Part shown: positions 16,770 to 26,265 of the stretch, piece after piece
Position numbering within the stretch: the stretch's first letter is position 1
How the letters are laid out: the number at the start of each line of letters is the position of its first letter
Source of the DNA: JACVRX01 sp046726315
GTDB lineage: Bacteria; Actinomycetota; Actinomycetes; Jiangellales; Jiangellaceae
Assembly: GCA_046726315.1 (NCBI GenBank)
Contig: JBKPAG010000006.1
Span: 1-64,000 of the forward strand
Reading direction: 5' to 3'
Length of the DNA stretch: 64,000 bases
Program-made: the position numbers and the translations under genes
Notes under the pieces: generated by a model
Seen by the model: the letters and a program-made list of their open reading frames with translations, nothing else
Told to the model about the DNA's origin: nothing
The model's database searches: none

Positions 16770-17963
16770 TCAGGCTCTCGTGGAGGAGCTGGTCGCGGTG
16801 GGTCGCAGTCGACGCGCGGCGGCCGTGAGCAAATCGGCGGCCCGGTCCACGTCGCTGGCGGTGGTCCACCGGCCGGCCGACAGGCGCACCGCTCCCAGGG
16901 CGCGATCGCGGGCCAGGCCCATCGCCAGCAGCACCGGTGACGGTTCGGTACGGCCAGCGTGGCAGGCAGAGCCGGTGGAGGCCGCCAGGTCTGGGATGGC
17001 TGCGAGCAGGTCGCGTCCCGACACGCCGGCAGTGCTGATGTTGAGTGTGTTGGGTAGCCGCTCGTCCGGGTGGCCGTTGAGTTCAACCAGGTCGGGTAGC
17101 GCGTCGGCGAGGGCATGGTGCAGCCGGTCCCTCAGCTCAGCTTGTCGCGGCGGATGACCGGTCGCGAGTTCGGCGCGCACCAGGTTGGCCGCTTCCCCGA
17201 GCGCGACGGCGAATGCTACGTTCTCGGTGCCCGAGCGGAACCCGCCTTCCTGGCCGCCGCCGTAGACCAGTGGCTCCAGGCGTAGGCCCGGCCGCAGGTA
17301 GAGGGCGGCGATGCCTTTAGGTGCGTACATCTTGTGCCCTACCAGCGTGAGCAGGTCGACTCCGAGCACGCCGACGTCGACCGGGATCTTCCCGACGGCC
17401 TGCGCGGCATCAGTGTGTACCAGTACCCCGTGTGCGTGTGCGATCCCGGCGAGCTCGGCCACGGGCTGGATAGCCCCGGTCTCGTTGTTCGCCAACATGA
17501 TCGACACCAGCACCGTGCTCGAGGTGATCGCGGCGGTGAGAGCATCCGGGTCGACCCGACCGTAACCGTCGACGGGCAAGTAGGTCACCGCTACGCCGTG
17601 CAGCCGTTCCAAAGCCCTGCAGCTCGCCAGCACCGCCGGGTGCTCAGTGCGTTGGGTGATCACATGAAGACTGCGGGCGCCATTGGCGAGGACCGTGCCA
17701 CGGATGGCCAGGCTGTTGGCCTCCGAACCCGAGCCAGTGAACACGATCGCGCCCGGATCGCTGCCGATGAGGGCAGCGACCTGTTCACGGGCGGCCTGTA
17801 GGGCTTTAGCGGGTGTGATGGCGTAGCTATGTGCACTGGACGGATTGCCGAACTGGGCGGCCAGGAAAGGCATCGCAGCGGCGGTCGTCCGCGGGTCGAT
17901 CGGAGTGGTGGCGTTGTAGTCCAGATAGATCGGCCGGTTCGTCAAACCTGGATGCGTACTCAT
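16770..17963 (-). CDS. Cysteine desulfurase (NifS/IscS-like)
   Basis: A 397-residue PLP enzyme of aminotransferase class V, expected to take sulfur from cysteine as an enzyme persulfide. It begins RPIYLDYNATTPIDPRT. FTGSGSEANSLAI binds the phosphate, HTDAAQAVGKIPVDV supplies the Asp that holds PLP, LTLVGHKMYAPKG carries the Schiff-base lysine, and STGSACHAG carries the active-site cysteine in the short NifS-type loop. The ATG at 17963 follows AGGAGG by 5 bp. No Fe-S scaffold or tRNA-thiolation gene adjoins it, so its sulfur acceptor is unknown. The gaps on both sides (16492-16769 and 17964-18183) show nothing. Confidence 0.9.
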   Translation of the reverse strand: MSTHPGLTNRPIYLDYNATTPIDPRTTAAAMPFLAAQFGNPSSAHSYAITPAKALQAAREQVAALIGSDPGAIVFTGSGSEANSLAIRGTVLANGARSLHVITQRTEHPAVLASCRALERLHGVAVTYLPVDGYGRVDPDALTAAITSSTVLVSIMLANNETGAIQPVAELAGIAHAHGVLVHTDAAQAVGKIPVDVGVLGVDLLTLVGHKMYAPKGIAALYLRPGLRLEPLVYGGGQEGGFRSGTENVAFAVALGEAANLVRAELATGHPPRQAELRDRLHHALADALPDLVELNGHPDERLPNTLNISTAGVSGRDLLAAIPDLAASTGSACHAGRTEPSPVLLAMGLARDRALGAVRLSAGRWTTASDVDRAADLLTAAARRLRPTATSSSTRA

Positions 17964-18183
17964 CACACCTCCTGGTCGATTGTCTTCCAGCCCGGGCTCC
18001 GATCATCGGCGGCCTGGGGGTCCGATGCAGCGCCGACCTCGGCCGCGCGCGTGGCGATCAGCATCGCGTCGCACCTCGCTGCGCCGCCCGAGAAAGCCAC
18101 CCTGGCGTAGGCGCCGAGTCGTGCCCACTGCCGCCGGCATGTCGGTGAAGGACAGCGCGTCTCCTGATTACGATCGGTGGAAT

Positions 18184-18771
18184 CTAGTGCTCGATCGGAC
18201 GGCCCACGGTGACGGCATCGAGCACGGCGCCTGGTGCAGCACGAAGACCGGCATCGGGAAGCACGCCGAGCGCATCGTTGACGGTCGAAAACGCTAGCCG
18301 CAGCGCTACGAACACCGTGATCGTAAAGATCTGCGATTCGCTGAATCCGGCGTCGCGTAACACCTGCACGTCCGCCGCAGTCGTGTCGTTAGGGTTGCGC
18401 GCCACCTTGCGAGCCCAGCCAGCCATGGCCTGCTCGCTGGTGGTCAGCCCGTCGTCGACGCCGCGGAGCACGCCGGCAGCCGTTTGCGGGTCACTCGCCG
18501 TGGCCAGCCTCGATCCCCACACCAGCGAGCAGTACGAGTCGCCGAAGGCCGACGCGCACGCGGCCACGAGAATAGAGCGGTGACGGAGGCTAAGGCGATC
18601 CGCGGAGGTCACCTGCCGCACCAGCTTGAACAGTCCAGTCATCGTGGCGGGCTGATAGGCCCACAGTTGTGAGACATTCATGACGTAGCCGAGCTCGGCG
18701 ACGTCCTCGTCGAAGATCCGCTGCCCCTCGGCGGTAGTCTCCGGAACCTCGAGGAAACCGATCGTATGCAT
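18184..18771 (-). CDS. Carboxymuconolactone decarboxylase/AhpD-like protein without CxxC
   Basis: A 195-residue all-helical protein of the CMD/AhpD superfamily, recognisable from LSLRHRSILVAACASAFGDS around residues 60-80 and FTITVFVALRLAFSTVNDAL near the C-terminus. AhpD-type members have a C-x-x-C pair in this helix; here only one cysteine (DSYCSLVWG) remains, so a thiol peroxidase role is unlikely. GGAGAG lies 4 bp before the ATG. It is the last gene of an apparent operon: FAD oxidoreductase, OsmC, this gene, with gaps of 41 and 69 bp. Confidence 0.75.
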   Translation of the reverse strand: MHTIGFLEVPETTAEGQRIFDEDVAELGYVMNVSQLWAYQPATMTGLFKLVRQVTSADRLSLRHRSILVAACASAFGDSYCSLVWGSRLATASDPQTAAGVLRGVDDGLTTSEQAMAGWARKVARNPNDTTAADVQVLRDAGFSESQIFTITVFVALRLAFSTVNDALGVLPDAGLRAAPGAVLDAVTVGRPIEH

Positions 18772-18840
18772 GGTCTCTCCAATCCGCGTTGCGGGCCGAA
18801 GCAGAAACAGCCGTACGTGCCTCGGCCCGCGTCGATGCCG

Positions 18841-19413
18841 TCAGCTCGTGGCAACCTCGATGCTGACCGGCACCTGGTTCGTGATGACGTCGTAAACGGC
18901 GGAGCGGGCGCGGGACTGCTCGACGAGTGCGCGCAGCTTTTCGGCCGGCGCGTCGCCCTTGACCGTGAACCGGACCGTGATGCCCTGGTAGCCGTTGCGG
19001 ACCTCCGGGTCGAGCCCGAGGATGCCATTGAGGTCGATGTCACCGGAAACGGTGGAGCGGACCTCGGTCAGCCGGATTCCGCGTGCCGCGGCGATGTTGG
19101 CCAGCCCCGCGGTCAGGCAGCTCGCCAGCGCGTGCAGGACGAACTCCACGGGAGTCGGGCCGTTGTCCCGCCCCACCAGGACGGCCGGGTGGTCGGCGTC
19201 GAAGTGGAAGGTGCGCTCGTGGCTACGCTCCTCGTCGACGCCGTAGAAGCCGTCGATCGTGCTGCGGTTGTGGGTGCCGCTGATCCATTCGTTACGAGCA
19301 CGGAACTGGAACTGGGCGGCCGGCGGCGCGGCTTTGACCGCGTCGATGGTAGCGAACAGCGTGGCGGTGTCGACGCCGTTGGGCATCGACTCGTTGACGA
19401 GTGTGGGGCTCAT
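18841..19413 (-). CDS. OsmC family protein
   Basis: A 190-residue OsmC-fold protein. The central helix reads PTPVEFVLHALASCLTAGLA, with the conserved cysteine, and the C-terminal strands include GITVRFTVKGDAPAEKLRAL. The second peroxidatic cysteine of classical OsmC/Ohr was not found, which places it nearer the YhfA-like members of unclear function. GAAGGAGAAG precedes the ATG. Within its operon it lies between the FAD oxidoreductase and the AhpD-like gene, all three being redox-fold families. Confidence 0.85.
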   Translation of the reverse strand: MSPTLVNESMPNGVDTATLFATIDAVKAAPPAAQFQFRARNEWISGTHNRSTIDGFYGVDEERSHERTFHFDADHPAVLVGRDNGPTPVEFVLHALASCLTAGLANIAAARGIRLTEVRSTVSGDIDLNGILGLDPEVRNGYQGITVRFTVKGDAPAEKLRALVEQSRARSAVYDVITNQVPVSIEVATS

Positions 19414-19454
19414 TCGTGCTTCTCCTTCGGTAGCGAGCGGCGCGGACGCGCAGC

Positions 19455-20660
19455 TCAGATCGGGGCGAGCTCCCGCTCGCCGGGGGTAGGGCGCGCGGCC
19501 AGGTGGGCCGCGCCGGTGTCGATCGCGACGCCGAGCTGCTTTTGCAGCTCGACGAACTCGGCGACCCGCGGGAAGCCGCTCAGCGCACAAGTGATCTCGA
19601 ACACCTCGCGCAGAGCTCGGTCGCGTTCCCGCTGGTAGCCGGCCAGGGCGTCGGTCTCGTCGAGCTCGCCGCGTAGCACCGAGTGAAGCGCGTCGGCGAG
19701 CAGCTCGGCGTCGCGGTAGGCGTCGCTGAGGCCGTGCCCGGTGATCGGGTCGCGGTGGTACCCGGCGTCCCCGACCAGGGCCCAGCCGGGGCCATGAGCG
19801 CGGCGCAGCAGGTTGGGGGTTCGCAGCATGCCGGACACCGCCGAGGCACGACGCCCGGAGCGCAGCCGGGCGGCCAGCTCCGGGGCGGCGCGCTCCAGCT
19901 GGGCGGTGAACGCCTCGGCCCGGGAGGCGGCCCGCCGGCGTGCCGCCCTGGCGTCTGATGCCGGCGTGCACACCCAGATACAGGCCTGGTCGTGGTGGGT
20001 GGGGAATACCCCGGCCAGGGCACGGTCGGCGGCAATCAGCTCGATCGCCGGCCACGGCGGGCCAACGAAGTAGGCGTACTGGGCGGCGCTCCCCTCGTCC
20101 CGGTCCTCGATCACCTCGGCTCCCACCGAGCGGGCCACCCGCGATCCCAGACCGTCCGCGCCGACCACGAACCGGGCCTCGATCTCGATCTGGTCGCCGG
20201 TGCGGTCGTAGCCGTACACGCCGGTTGCCCGACCGAAATCATCCAGGCAAGCCCCAGCCACTGCGACGCCCATCCGCACATCGACCCCGGCGTGCGCGGC
20301 CGCCTCGGCCACCAGCGTATCCAGGAGATAGCGGCGCGGCGCGACCAGAAAGTCCACTCCGGACTTGAGCTTGATCGCTCGAGTGATCGACTCACCCGCA
20401 GCGCTGAACGTGACCTGGCGGATCGCCGGCGCCCCGCTGGCCAGCACGGCTTCCAGGAGCCCCAAGCGCTGCAGCGCGACCACCCCGGTACGGGCGATCT
20501 GATGCGTGGACACCGTGTCGGACGGGAACTCCGCGCGATCCACGAGCACCACGTCGTGCCCGAGCTTGGCCAGCAACAGTGCGGTCGCCGCACCCGCCGC
20601 GCGGGCGCCCACCACGACGACGTCATGGCGACGGCGAGAGATTGCCGCGTTCTGGTGCAT
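19455..20660 (-). CDS. FAD-dependent oxidoreductase
   Basis: A 401-residue group A flavoprotein. The dinucleotide loop is VVVVGARAAGAATALLLAKL, the GARxAG variant usual in this actinobacterial branch, followed by the acidic end of strand 2, HDVVLVDR. The DG motif is FVVGADGLGSRVAR and the second FAD motif is GWALVGDAGYHRDPITGHGL. The ATG at 20660 follows GGAGG by 4 bp; longer frames upstream lie outside the homologous part. It heads the OsmC/AhpD-like operon and is divergent from the BTAD regulator 131 bp away. The substrate is unknown; hydroxylases and halogenase-like reductases share this fold. Confidence 0.85.
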   Translation of the reverse strand: MHQNAAISRRRHDVVVVGARAAGAATALLLAKLGHDVVLVDRAEFPSDTVSTHQIARTGVVALQRLGLLEAVLASGAPAIRQVTFSAAGESITRAIKLKSGVDFLVAPRRYLLDTLVAEAAAHAGVDVRMGVAVAGACLDDFGRATGVYGYDRTGDQIEIEARFVVGADGLGSRVARSVGAEVIEDRDEGSAAQYAYFVGPPWPAIELIAADRALAGVFPTHHDQACIWVCTPASDARAARRRAASRAEAFTAQLERAAPELAARLRSGRRASAVSGMLRTPNLLRRAHGPGWALVGDAGYHRDPITGHGLSDAYRDAELLADALHSVLRGELDETDALAGYQRERDRALREVFEITCALSGFPRVAEFVELQKQLGVAIDTGAAHLAARPTPGERELAPI

Positions 20661-20720
20661 GGTTCCTCCACGGTCGACACCGGTTGGAAGCGCCGGCACA
20701 GCGAGCTTGCGCCGCACAGG

Positions 20721-20738
20721 TGTGACCGGAGCTGTGAC
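20721..20738. promoter_or_regulatory. Direct repeat TGTGAC in divergent promoter
   Basis: TGTGAC occurs at 20721-20726 and 20733-20738, 12 bp apart, in the 131-bp gap between the FAD oxidoreductase operon and the BTAD regulator gene. SARP/BTAD-type activators bind short direct repeats about one helical turn apart. The spacing is plausible, but the binding role is inference. Confidence 0.35.
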
Positions 20739-20791
20739 AGCAAACGATCGGAGATGGCGGGCCCGCGGGCAGCGGCGGCGATACTGGGACG

Positions 20792-22594
20792 GTGCCGGGA
20801 TCGCTAGCCATCCATCTGCTCGGAAAGCCGTATGTGACCAGCGGCGGGGGTCTGCGCCCGGCGCCCCGTGGTCGCAAGGGTTGGGCACTGCTGACGTACC
20901 TACTGACGACTGCGTCGGCGCCCAGTCGCGAGTGGCTCGCTGAGTTGCTCTTCTCCGACGCCGACGACCCGCTCAACGCTTTGAGCTGGAATCTCAGTCA
21001 GCTGCGCCGGCTGTTAGGTCCTGAGACCAGTATCAGTGGCGGGCCTGTCGAATTGCGGCTCCCGCCGGCCACGTTCATCGACATCCGGGTCCTCACGGCC
21101 GGTACCTGGGTGCAGGCGCTAGGCGTTCCCGGCCTGGGCCGTGACCTCCTCGAAGGCATGGCATTTCCGTCAAGCCCGGCGTTCGAAGCGTGGTTGCTCG
21201 CCGAACGCTGGCGTTTCGCAGCGGCGGCCCAGAACGCGCTTCGTGAGGCTGCCCGGGCGAAGCTTGCGAGTGGCGACCCAAATCGGGCGGTCGAACTCGC
21301 GAGTCGCGTCGTCGCCGCCAGCCCGCTCGACGAGGACGCCCAGGAGCTGCTCATTCGCGCATATGCGGCAACGGGCGACCGGGCCGCGGCGCAACGGCAA
21401 CGGGACTCGTGCGTGGCTCTGTTCCGAGCCGAACTCGGCACGGATCCGGGGCCTGCCGTCTTGGAAGCCGCGGACCCAAAGCCCCGTCCTAACCTCCAGG
21501 AGCGCCCGGCAACCGGCGCAAGTGTGGCGGTGGCACTGGAAGCCGGGCTTACGGCACTCGACGCCGGAGCTGTGGACGCGGCGGTTGCCTCGCTACGGCA
21601 GGCGGTCGCGCAAGCGTACGAGACCAACGAGTCCAACCTGCAGGCGAGAGCGTTGCTCGCGCTCGGCTCGGCGCTTGTCCACGGTGTTCGGGGGCGAGAT
21701 GGCGAGGGCGCCAGCGTCCTCCTCGAGGCGATCGAGGTGGCCGAACGCATCGGAGATCGGGTGCCGGGTGCCCAGGCGCACCGCGAGCTCGGCTATGTCG
21801 AGCTTCTCCGAGGGCGCTACGACCGAGCCGAGCGCTGGCTTCGCACCGCTGTATCTCTCGCCGGTGACGACCCGGCTGAACGAGCCTGGGCGCACGCCGT
21901 GCGGGGCGTGGCATTGACCGACGTCGGTCACCACGCCGACGCCCTCCATGAGTTGAACGAGGCAGTGCGCCTGGCCCGAGAGACGAGCGTCGGTGCTGTC
22001 GAGGCCTGGGCACTGACCTTCATCGGCCGCAGCCACCTCCTGCGCCGCGACTTCGTCCTCGCGCGTGAGGCACTCGCCGCTGGCCTGGACCTCGCCCGCC
22101 GACAGCGCTGGACGGCCTTCGTTCCGCTTCCCGAATCGCTGCTCGCCGATGTCGACCTGGCCGAGGGAAATATCGACGCCGCTGCATCGGCGTACGACCA
22201 CGCCTATGCACTGTCGATCCAGCTCGGCGACCCGTGCTGGGAGGGGATCGCTGCCCGCGGGCTCGGGCTCGTCGCCGACCGGCGGGGAGACCCCGAGTCG
22301 GCCCTGCGCCGGGTTACCGAGGCGCGCGAGCGATGCGTCAGATTGCCGGACGCGTGGCTGTGGGTCGAGGGCTACTGTCTGGACGCGCTTTGTGCGCTGG
22401 CCACCGAGCACCGCCGCCCGGGAGCAGCGCGCTGGATCGCCGACCTCGAGGCGCTGGCGACCCGAACGGGGATGCGCGAGCTCATCGCCCGGGCCTACGT
22501 CCACCACAGCCGTCTTGGCGATCGGACAGCAATGGACGCGGCCCGCGTCCTCGCCGCCGAAGTGGACAACCCGGCGGTCCTTCATGTCGAGTAA
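20792..22594 (+). CDS. BTAD/TPR transcriptional regulator (SARP-related)
   Basis: A 600-residue regulator starting at GTG 20792. Residues 5-80 resemble the OmpR-like DNA-binding part of SARP proteins (LAIHLLGKPYVTSGGG...LSWNLSQLRRLLG). Residues about 95-235 are the bacterial transcriptional activation domain (NRAVELASRVVAASPLDEDA...LFRAELGTDPGPAV). Residues 245-600 are a chain of TPR-like helical pairs (ALLALGSALV, AHRELGYVELLRGRYDRAER, EAWALTFIGRSHLLRRDFVL). It lacks the NB-ARC ATPase block of large regulators. It should control the divergent FAD oxidoreductase/OsmC operon. The inducing signal is unknown. Confidence 0.8.
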   Translation: MPGSLAIHLLGKPYVTSGGGLRPAPRGRKGWALLTYLLTTASAPSREWLAELLFSDADDPLNALSWNLSQLRRLLGPETSISGGPVELRLPPATFIDIRVLTAGTWVQALGVPGLGRDLLEGMAFPSSPAFEAWLLAERWRFAAAAQNALREAARAKLASGDPNRAVELASRVVAASPLDEDAQELLIRAYAATGDRAAAQRQRDSCVALFRAELGTDPGPAVLEAADPKPRPNLQERPATGASVAVALEAGLTALDAGAVDAAVASLRQAVAQAYETNESNLQARALLALGSALVHGVRGRDGEGASVLLEAIEVAERIGDRVPGAQAHRELGYVELLRGRYDRAERWLRTAVSLAGDDPAERAWAHAVRGVALTDVGHHADALHELNEAVRLARETSVGAVEAWALTFIGRSHLLRRDFVLAREALAAGLDLARRQRWTAFVPLPESLLADVDLAEGNIDAAASAYDHAYALSIQLGDPCWEGIAARGLGLVADRRGDPESALRRVTEARERCVRLPDAWLWVEGYCLDALCALATEHRRPGAARWIADLEALATRTGMRELIARAYVHHSRLGDRTAMDAARVLAAEVDNPAVLHVE

Positions 22595-22703
22595 TGGCTA
22601 CTTCGGAGGATTATGGGTTCTGGACGGTGTCGGGGTCTGACCCTTGCGGTGGCGGCTTTACCGATCCTTCCCAATCCGCCAGAGGCGGTAGATCGTTGCA
22701 GGC

Positions 22704-24104
22704 ATGACTGCACGGGGAGACGTCTATCGCGCTGCCCTCGATCGGGCGCACACCCACGCGTTGGCTTGGCTCGATTCAGTCCCGGATCGTCCGATCGGGC
22801 CTCGACAGACCGCCGATGAGGTACTCGCCAAGCTGGCAACGCCACTCCCGGACGGACCAAGCGACCCGGCTGCGGTGGTCGACCTGCTGGCCGAGATCGG
22901 TGATCCCGGTCTGATGGCGATGGCCTCCGCCGGTTCTACGGATGGGTTATCGGTGGCGCGCTTCCTGCGGCCATGGCGGCCGACTGGCTGGTGAGCGCGT
23001 GGGACAACAACTCCGGGCTCCGCTACATCGCACCGACCGCGGCGGCAGCCGAGGACGCAGCTGCGAGCTGGCTGCTGGACCTGCTCGGGTTGCCGACCGG
23101 TTCGGATGTCGGGTTCACCACCGGTGCCACGATGGCCGGCTTCACCGGGTTGATGGCGGGCGGGCCGCTTCCGGGTGCTCGCCGATGCCGGATGGGATGT
23201 CAACACCCGAGGGCTGCGGGGCGCGCCTGCGGTGACAACGCTGGTGGGCGCCGAGCGACACGACACCATTGACTGCGCACTGCGTTATCTCGGCCTGGGC
23301 GCGCCGGTCCCAGTGGCGGCCGACGACCAGGGACGGATTCGCCTCGATGCGCTGACTGCGGCGCTGGAGCAGACCGGCGGACCGACAATCCTGTGCTTGC
23401 AGGCTGGAAATATTCACTCCGGCGCGTTCGATCCGATCGGTGAAGCGGTCGCGTTGGCGCATGCGCACGGCGCCTGGGTACATGTGGACGGGGCGTTCGG
23501 ACTGTGGGCCGCCGCAGCGCCAAGCCTGCGCCATCACCTGGCGGGTTGTGAGACCGCGGACTCGTGGTCGACCGATGCGCACAAGACCTTGAACGTGCCC
23601 TACGACAGCGGCCTGATCATCGTCGCGGATCCCCGTCCGTTGCGGGCGGCCTGCGATGTGCATGCCGCCTACCTACAGCCGGCCGACGAACTTGGCTGGG
23701 CTGATCCGCTGGCCAAGGTGCCGGAACTGTCGCGGCGCGCTCGCGGGGTACCGATCTGGGCCGCGTTGCGATCGCTCGGGCGGTCCGGGGTGGCCGATCT
23801 GGTCGAGGGTCTGGCCCGCAATGCCCGGGCCATCGCCGAAGCCCTGGGCCAGATCGACGGCGCCGAGGTGCTGAACGAGGTGGTCTTCACCCAGGTCTCG
23901 GTCAGCTTTGGCGACGATCAGACAACCCGAGCCGTCACCGATGCGGTGATCGCTGATGGCACAACCTGGATGTCGGGCTCGCGCTGGCGCGACCGGGACG
24001 TGCTGCGCGTGTCGGTGAGCAACTGGTCGACGGACGCGGATGATGTGACGGCCTCGGTGGAGGCGGTGCTCCGCGCGGTGAGATCGGTTCGCTTCGGCGC
24101 CTGA
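22704..24104 (+). pseudogene. PLP-dependent decarboxylase (group II), two frameshifts
   Basis: Three consecutive frames rebuild an aromatic-L-amino-acid/glutamate decarboxylase-like protein. The first, 22704 to about 22930, ends DLLAEIGDPGLMAMAS. The second, about 22930-23170, reads RRFYGWVIGGALPAAMAADW through GFTTGATMAGFTGLMA. The third, about 23175-24104, reads VLADAGWDVNTRGLRGAP, then HGAWVHVDGAFG, and SWSTDAHKTLNVPYDSG with the PLP lysine. Single-base-type shifts near 22930 and 23165 prevent one continuous product. Every other part of the fold is present, so the damage looks recent. It is the last gene before the right island end. Confidence 0.8.
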
Positions 24105-24186
24105 TCGGCGATCACACTTCTCGACCTCGTTCTGCGCTTTGTTTCGGCGATCGCGCGCATCAGCCGCGGCAGCCTCGGCGTGGCCC

Positions 24187-24228
24187 TCGTAATGCGTGGG
24201 TCCGGGGTTCGATTCCACGAGGCGGCTC
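24187..24228 (+). repeat. tRNA-Thr(CGT) 3' fragment, island end, copy 2
   Basis: This 42-nt stretch repeats the fragment at 368-409 in the same orientation, with A to G in the variable loop and C to A in the T stem; the latter breaks one T-stem pair. No 5' tRNA half precedes it. The two copies enclose 23.8 kb that includes an integrase remnant at the left edge. The remaining gap 24105-24472 holds no gene. Confidence 0.7.
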
Positions 24229-24472
24229 CCTCCTGGCGCAGGCAGGTGCTCCTCACACGAGGAGGGCCCCAGCCGCGAGCACGCGTAACTGATCGGGTGC
24301 TGCATTGCTGCCTGGCGTGCCCCAATTAGGGCGAGAGCTTCGGTGCGGTGCTGGCGGCCAGAGTTGAATGTCCGATCCGATGCCTGGCGCGCCGGAGGTA
24401 CCGTTTCCCACCATGATCAACAGCCGATCTGCAATTTGCTCTTGTTATTCGCATCGCTGGCGGGCTGGAATC

Positions 24473-24859
24473 TCACGAACTCTTGGCGACGATCTCCACG
24501 AGATTTCCGTCGGGATCGCGTAGTAGGGCGTTGCGGTTGTTGTTGCCGGTGTTGTGCGGCGGCTGAACCGTAGGAACTCCGGCGGCCACCAGCTCCCTGT
24601 AGGCCTCATCGACGTTGTCAGTCCACACGACCAGGACCATGGCGGGGCTCCCCGGTGCAGCCTCAACCCCGTGCACGTCCTTGGCCGCCTCGACGGTGCC
24701 GAGACCGATAGTGAACCCGTTCAGCCGAAGTTCAACGTGCTCCGGGATACCCTCGCTTGGGGTGCGAAAGGTCTCCACGAACCCGAGGAGATCGCGGTAG
24801 AAGCGAAGCCCAGCCTCGATGTCGTGAGTGTAGAGATTGACCAGCGCTGTGACGAACAT
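24473..24859 (-). CDS. VOC family (glyoxalase-like) protein
   Basis: A 128-residue vicinal-oxygen-chelate protein with two beta-alpha-beta-beta-beta modules: MFVTALVNLYTHDIEAGLRF, then YRDLLGF, in the first, and WTDNVDEAYRELVAAGVPTV in the second, ending in the conserved RDPDGNLVEIVAK, where the final Glu is a usual metal ligand. Members include glyoxalase I, dioxygenases and bleomycin/fosfomycin resistance proteins; the sequence alone does not decide. A longer upstream frame is not family-like, so ATG 24859 is used. It is divergent from the quinone oxidoreductase gene. Confidence 0.8.
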   Translation of the reverse strand: MFVTALVNLYTHDIEAGLRFYRDLLGFVETFRTPSEGIPEHVELRLNGFTIGLGTVEAAKDVHGVEAAPGSPAMVLVVWTDNVDEAYRELVAAGVPTVQPPHNTGNNNRNALLRDPDGNLVEIVAKSS

Positions 24860-25130
24860 GCTCAGCAAATGTAGCGGGGGCGGGTGCGCGAGGTGGTAAT
24901 GAGTGAACCTCCGTTCTGATCCGACCCTGCTGGCCATCCCGTCTGCCGTCGACCGGCCCATCAGGGAGCGGCCTGCGGCGAGTTGGCTGGTCGGCGGGTC
25001 GACCTGATGGCCCGATCTTCGATGACCGTGAGGGTTAGGGCTGGGTCCACTTCCCGCGCCGACTGCCATGTGTACGAAGATCGAGGGCCGGTCGGCACAC
25101 TGGGTACGCAGCCGTCGGAGGACGCAAGCC

Positions 25131-26096
25131 ATGCAGGCCGTTGTCTACACACGTTATGGACCGCCCGACGTGCTTCGGTTCACCGACGTGGCGAAGCCCT
25201 CGCCCAAGGACACAGAGGTGCTGGTCAAGGTGCACGCGGTAGCCCTCAACAGGTCCGACTGGGAAGTGTTGCGGGGGAAACCGCTGTATTCCCGGATCGC
25301 GGGCCCGTTCCGACCGCGCCACCACATACTTGGCTCTGACATCGCCGGACGGGTTGAGGCGGCGGGTCGCAGCACGACGCTGTTCCAACCAGGCGACGAC
25401 GTGTTCGCCGACATCCTCAGCTACATGGGCGGGTTCGCTGAGTACGTGTCCGTGCCGGAGAGCGCGCTGGCGCGAAAGCCGGCTGGCATGACCTACGAAG
25501 AAGCCGCTGCCCTGCCCCAAGCGGGCGCTATCGCGCTGCAGGGCATCCGAGACAGGGGACAAGTCCAGCCCGGGCAGCAGGTGTTGATCAACGGCGCCGG
25601 CGGTGGCTCGGGAATGTACGCCGTACAGCTCGCCAAGCTACACGGGGCCGAGGTCACCGGGGTGGACAACGCGGAGAAGTTGGAGTTCATGCGCTCACTC
25701 GGCGCTGATCACGTCATCGACTACACCCGGGAAGACTTCACCAGGAATGGGCGTACCTACGACTTGATTCTTGATCTTGCCGCACATCGTTCGGCATTTG
25801 CCTACAAGGGCTCGCTGATGCCAGAGGGACGTTATCTGTATGTTGGCGGCTCGGTAGCTACGCTGCTGCAGGTCCTGCTGATCGGACCTTTGATCGGAAG
25901 AGCCGCGGGAAAGAAGATAGGATTCCTCGCCGTTCGGCTAGGTGCGCAGCACCTGACGCCGATCGTTGAGCTGCGCCAAGCAGGAAAGATTGCTACGGTC
26001 ATCGACCGTCGGTACCGGTTGAGCGAGGTATCCGAGGCGCTGCGGTATCTCGGCGAAGGACACGCCAAAGGCAAAGTCGTCGTCATCGTCGAATAG
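25131..26096 (+). CDS. NAD(P)H quinone oxidoreductase-like MDR protein
   Basis: A 321-residue zinc-free medium-chain dehydrogenase/reductase of the QOR group. The N-terminal catalytic fold starts MQAVVYTRYGPPDVLRFTDV, with ILGSDIAGRVEAAG and GDDVFADILSYMGGFAEYV. The cofactor loop is INGAGGGSGMYAVQLAKLHG. No structural zinc cysteines are present. It should reduce quinones or enals with NADPH. GGAGG lies 9 bp before ATG 25131, the point where family similarity begins. Nothing indicates an operon with the next gene. Confidence 0.9.
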   Translation: MQAVVYTRYGPPDVLRFTDVAKPSPKDTEVLVKVHAVALNRSDWEVLRGKPLYSRIAGPFRPRHHILGSDIAGRVEAAGRSTTLFQPGDDVFADILSYMGGFAEYVSVPESALARKPAGMTYEEAAALPQAGAIALQGIRDRGQVQPGQQVLINGAGGGSGMYAVQLAKLHGAEVTGVDNAEKLEFMRSLGADHVIDYTREDFTRNGRTYDLILDLAAHRSAFAYKGSLMPEGRYLYVGGSVATLLQVLLIGPLIGRAAGKKIGFLAVRLGAQHLTPIVELRQAGKIATVIDRRYRLSEVSEALRYLGEGHAKGKVVVIVE

Positions 26097-26265
26097 CCTC
26101 AGCCCGCACCTGAGCCAAGCATGTCCTGAGTTGCGTCGAACTCCGGTGACAACCTGCGCGTCAGCGCGCCGCCCGGTCGACGGCGTCAGTACGACCCCAG
26201 AGGTACCAAAGCGGCCGAGGCTACTGAAGCGGGGCAGCGGCCCTCGCGGCGCAACGGTTCGGCGG

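Noticed and set aside
18841..20055. A 404-codon reverse frame covering the OsmC gene and part of the FAD gene
   Set aside because: The upstream 200 residues are arginine/proline-rich shadow of the FAD oxidoreductase. Only the OsmC part from 19413 is real.
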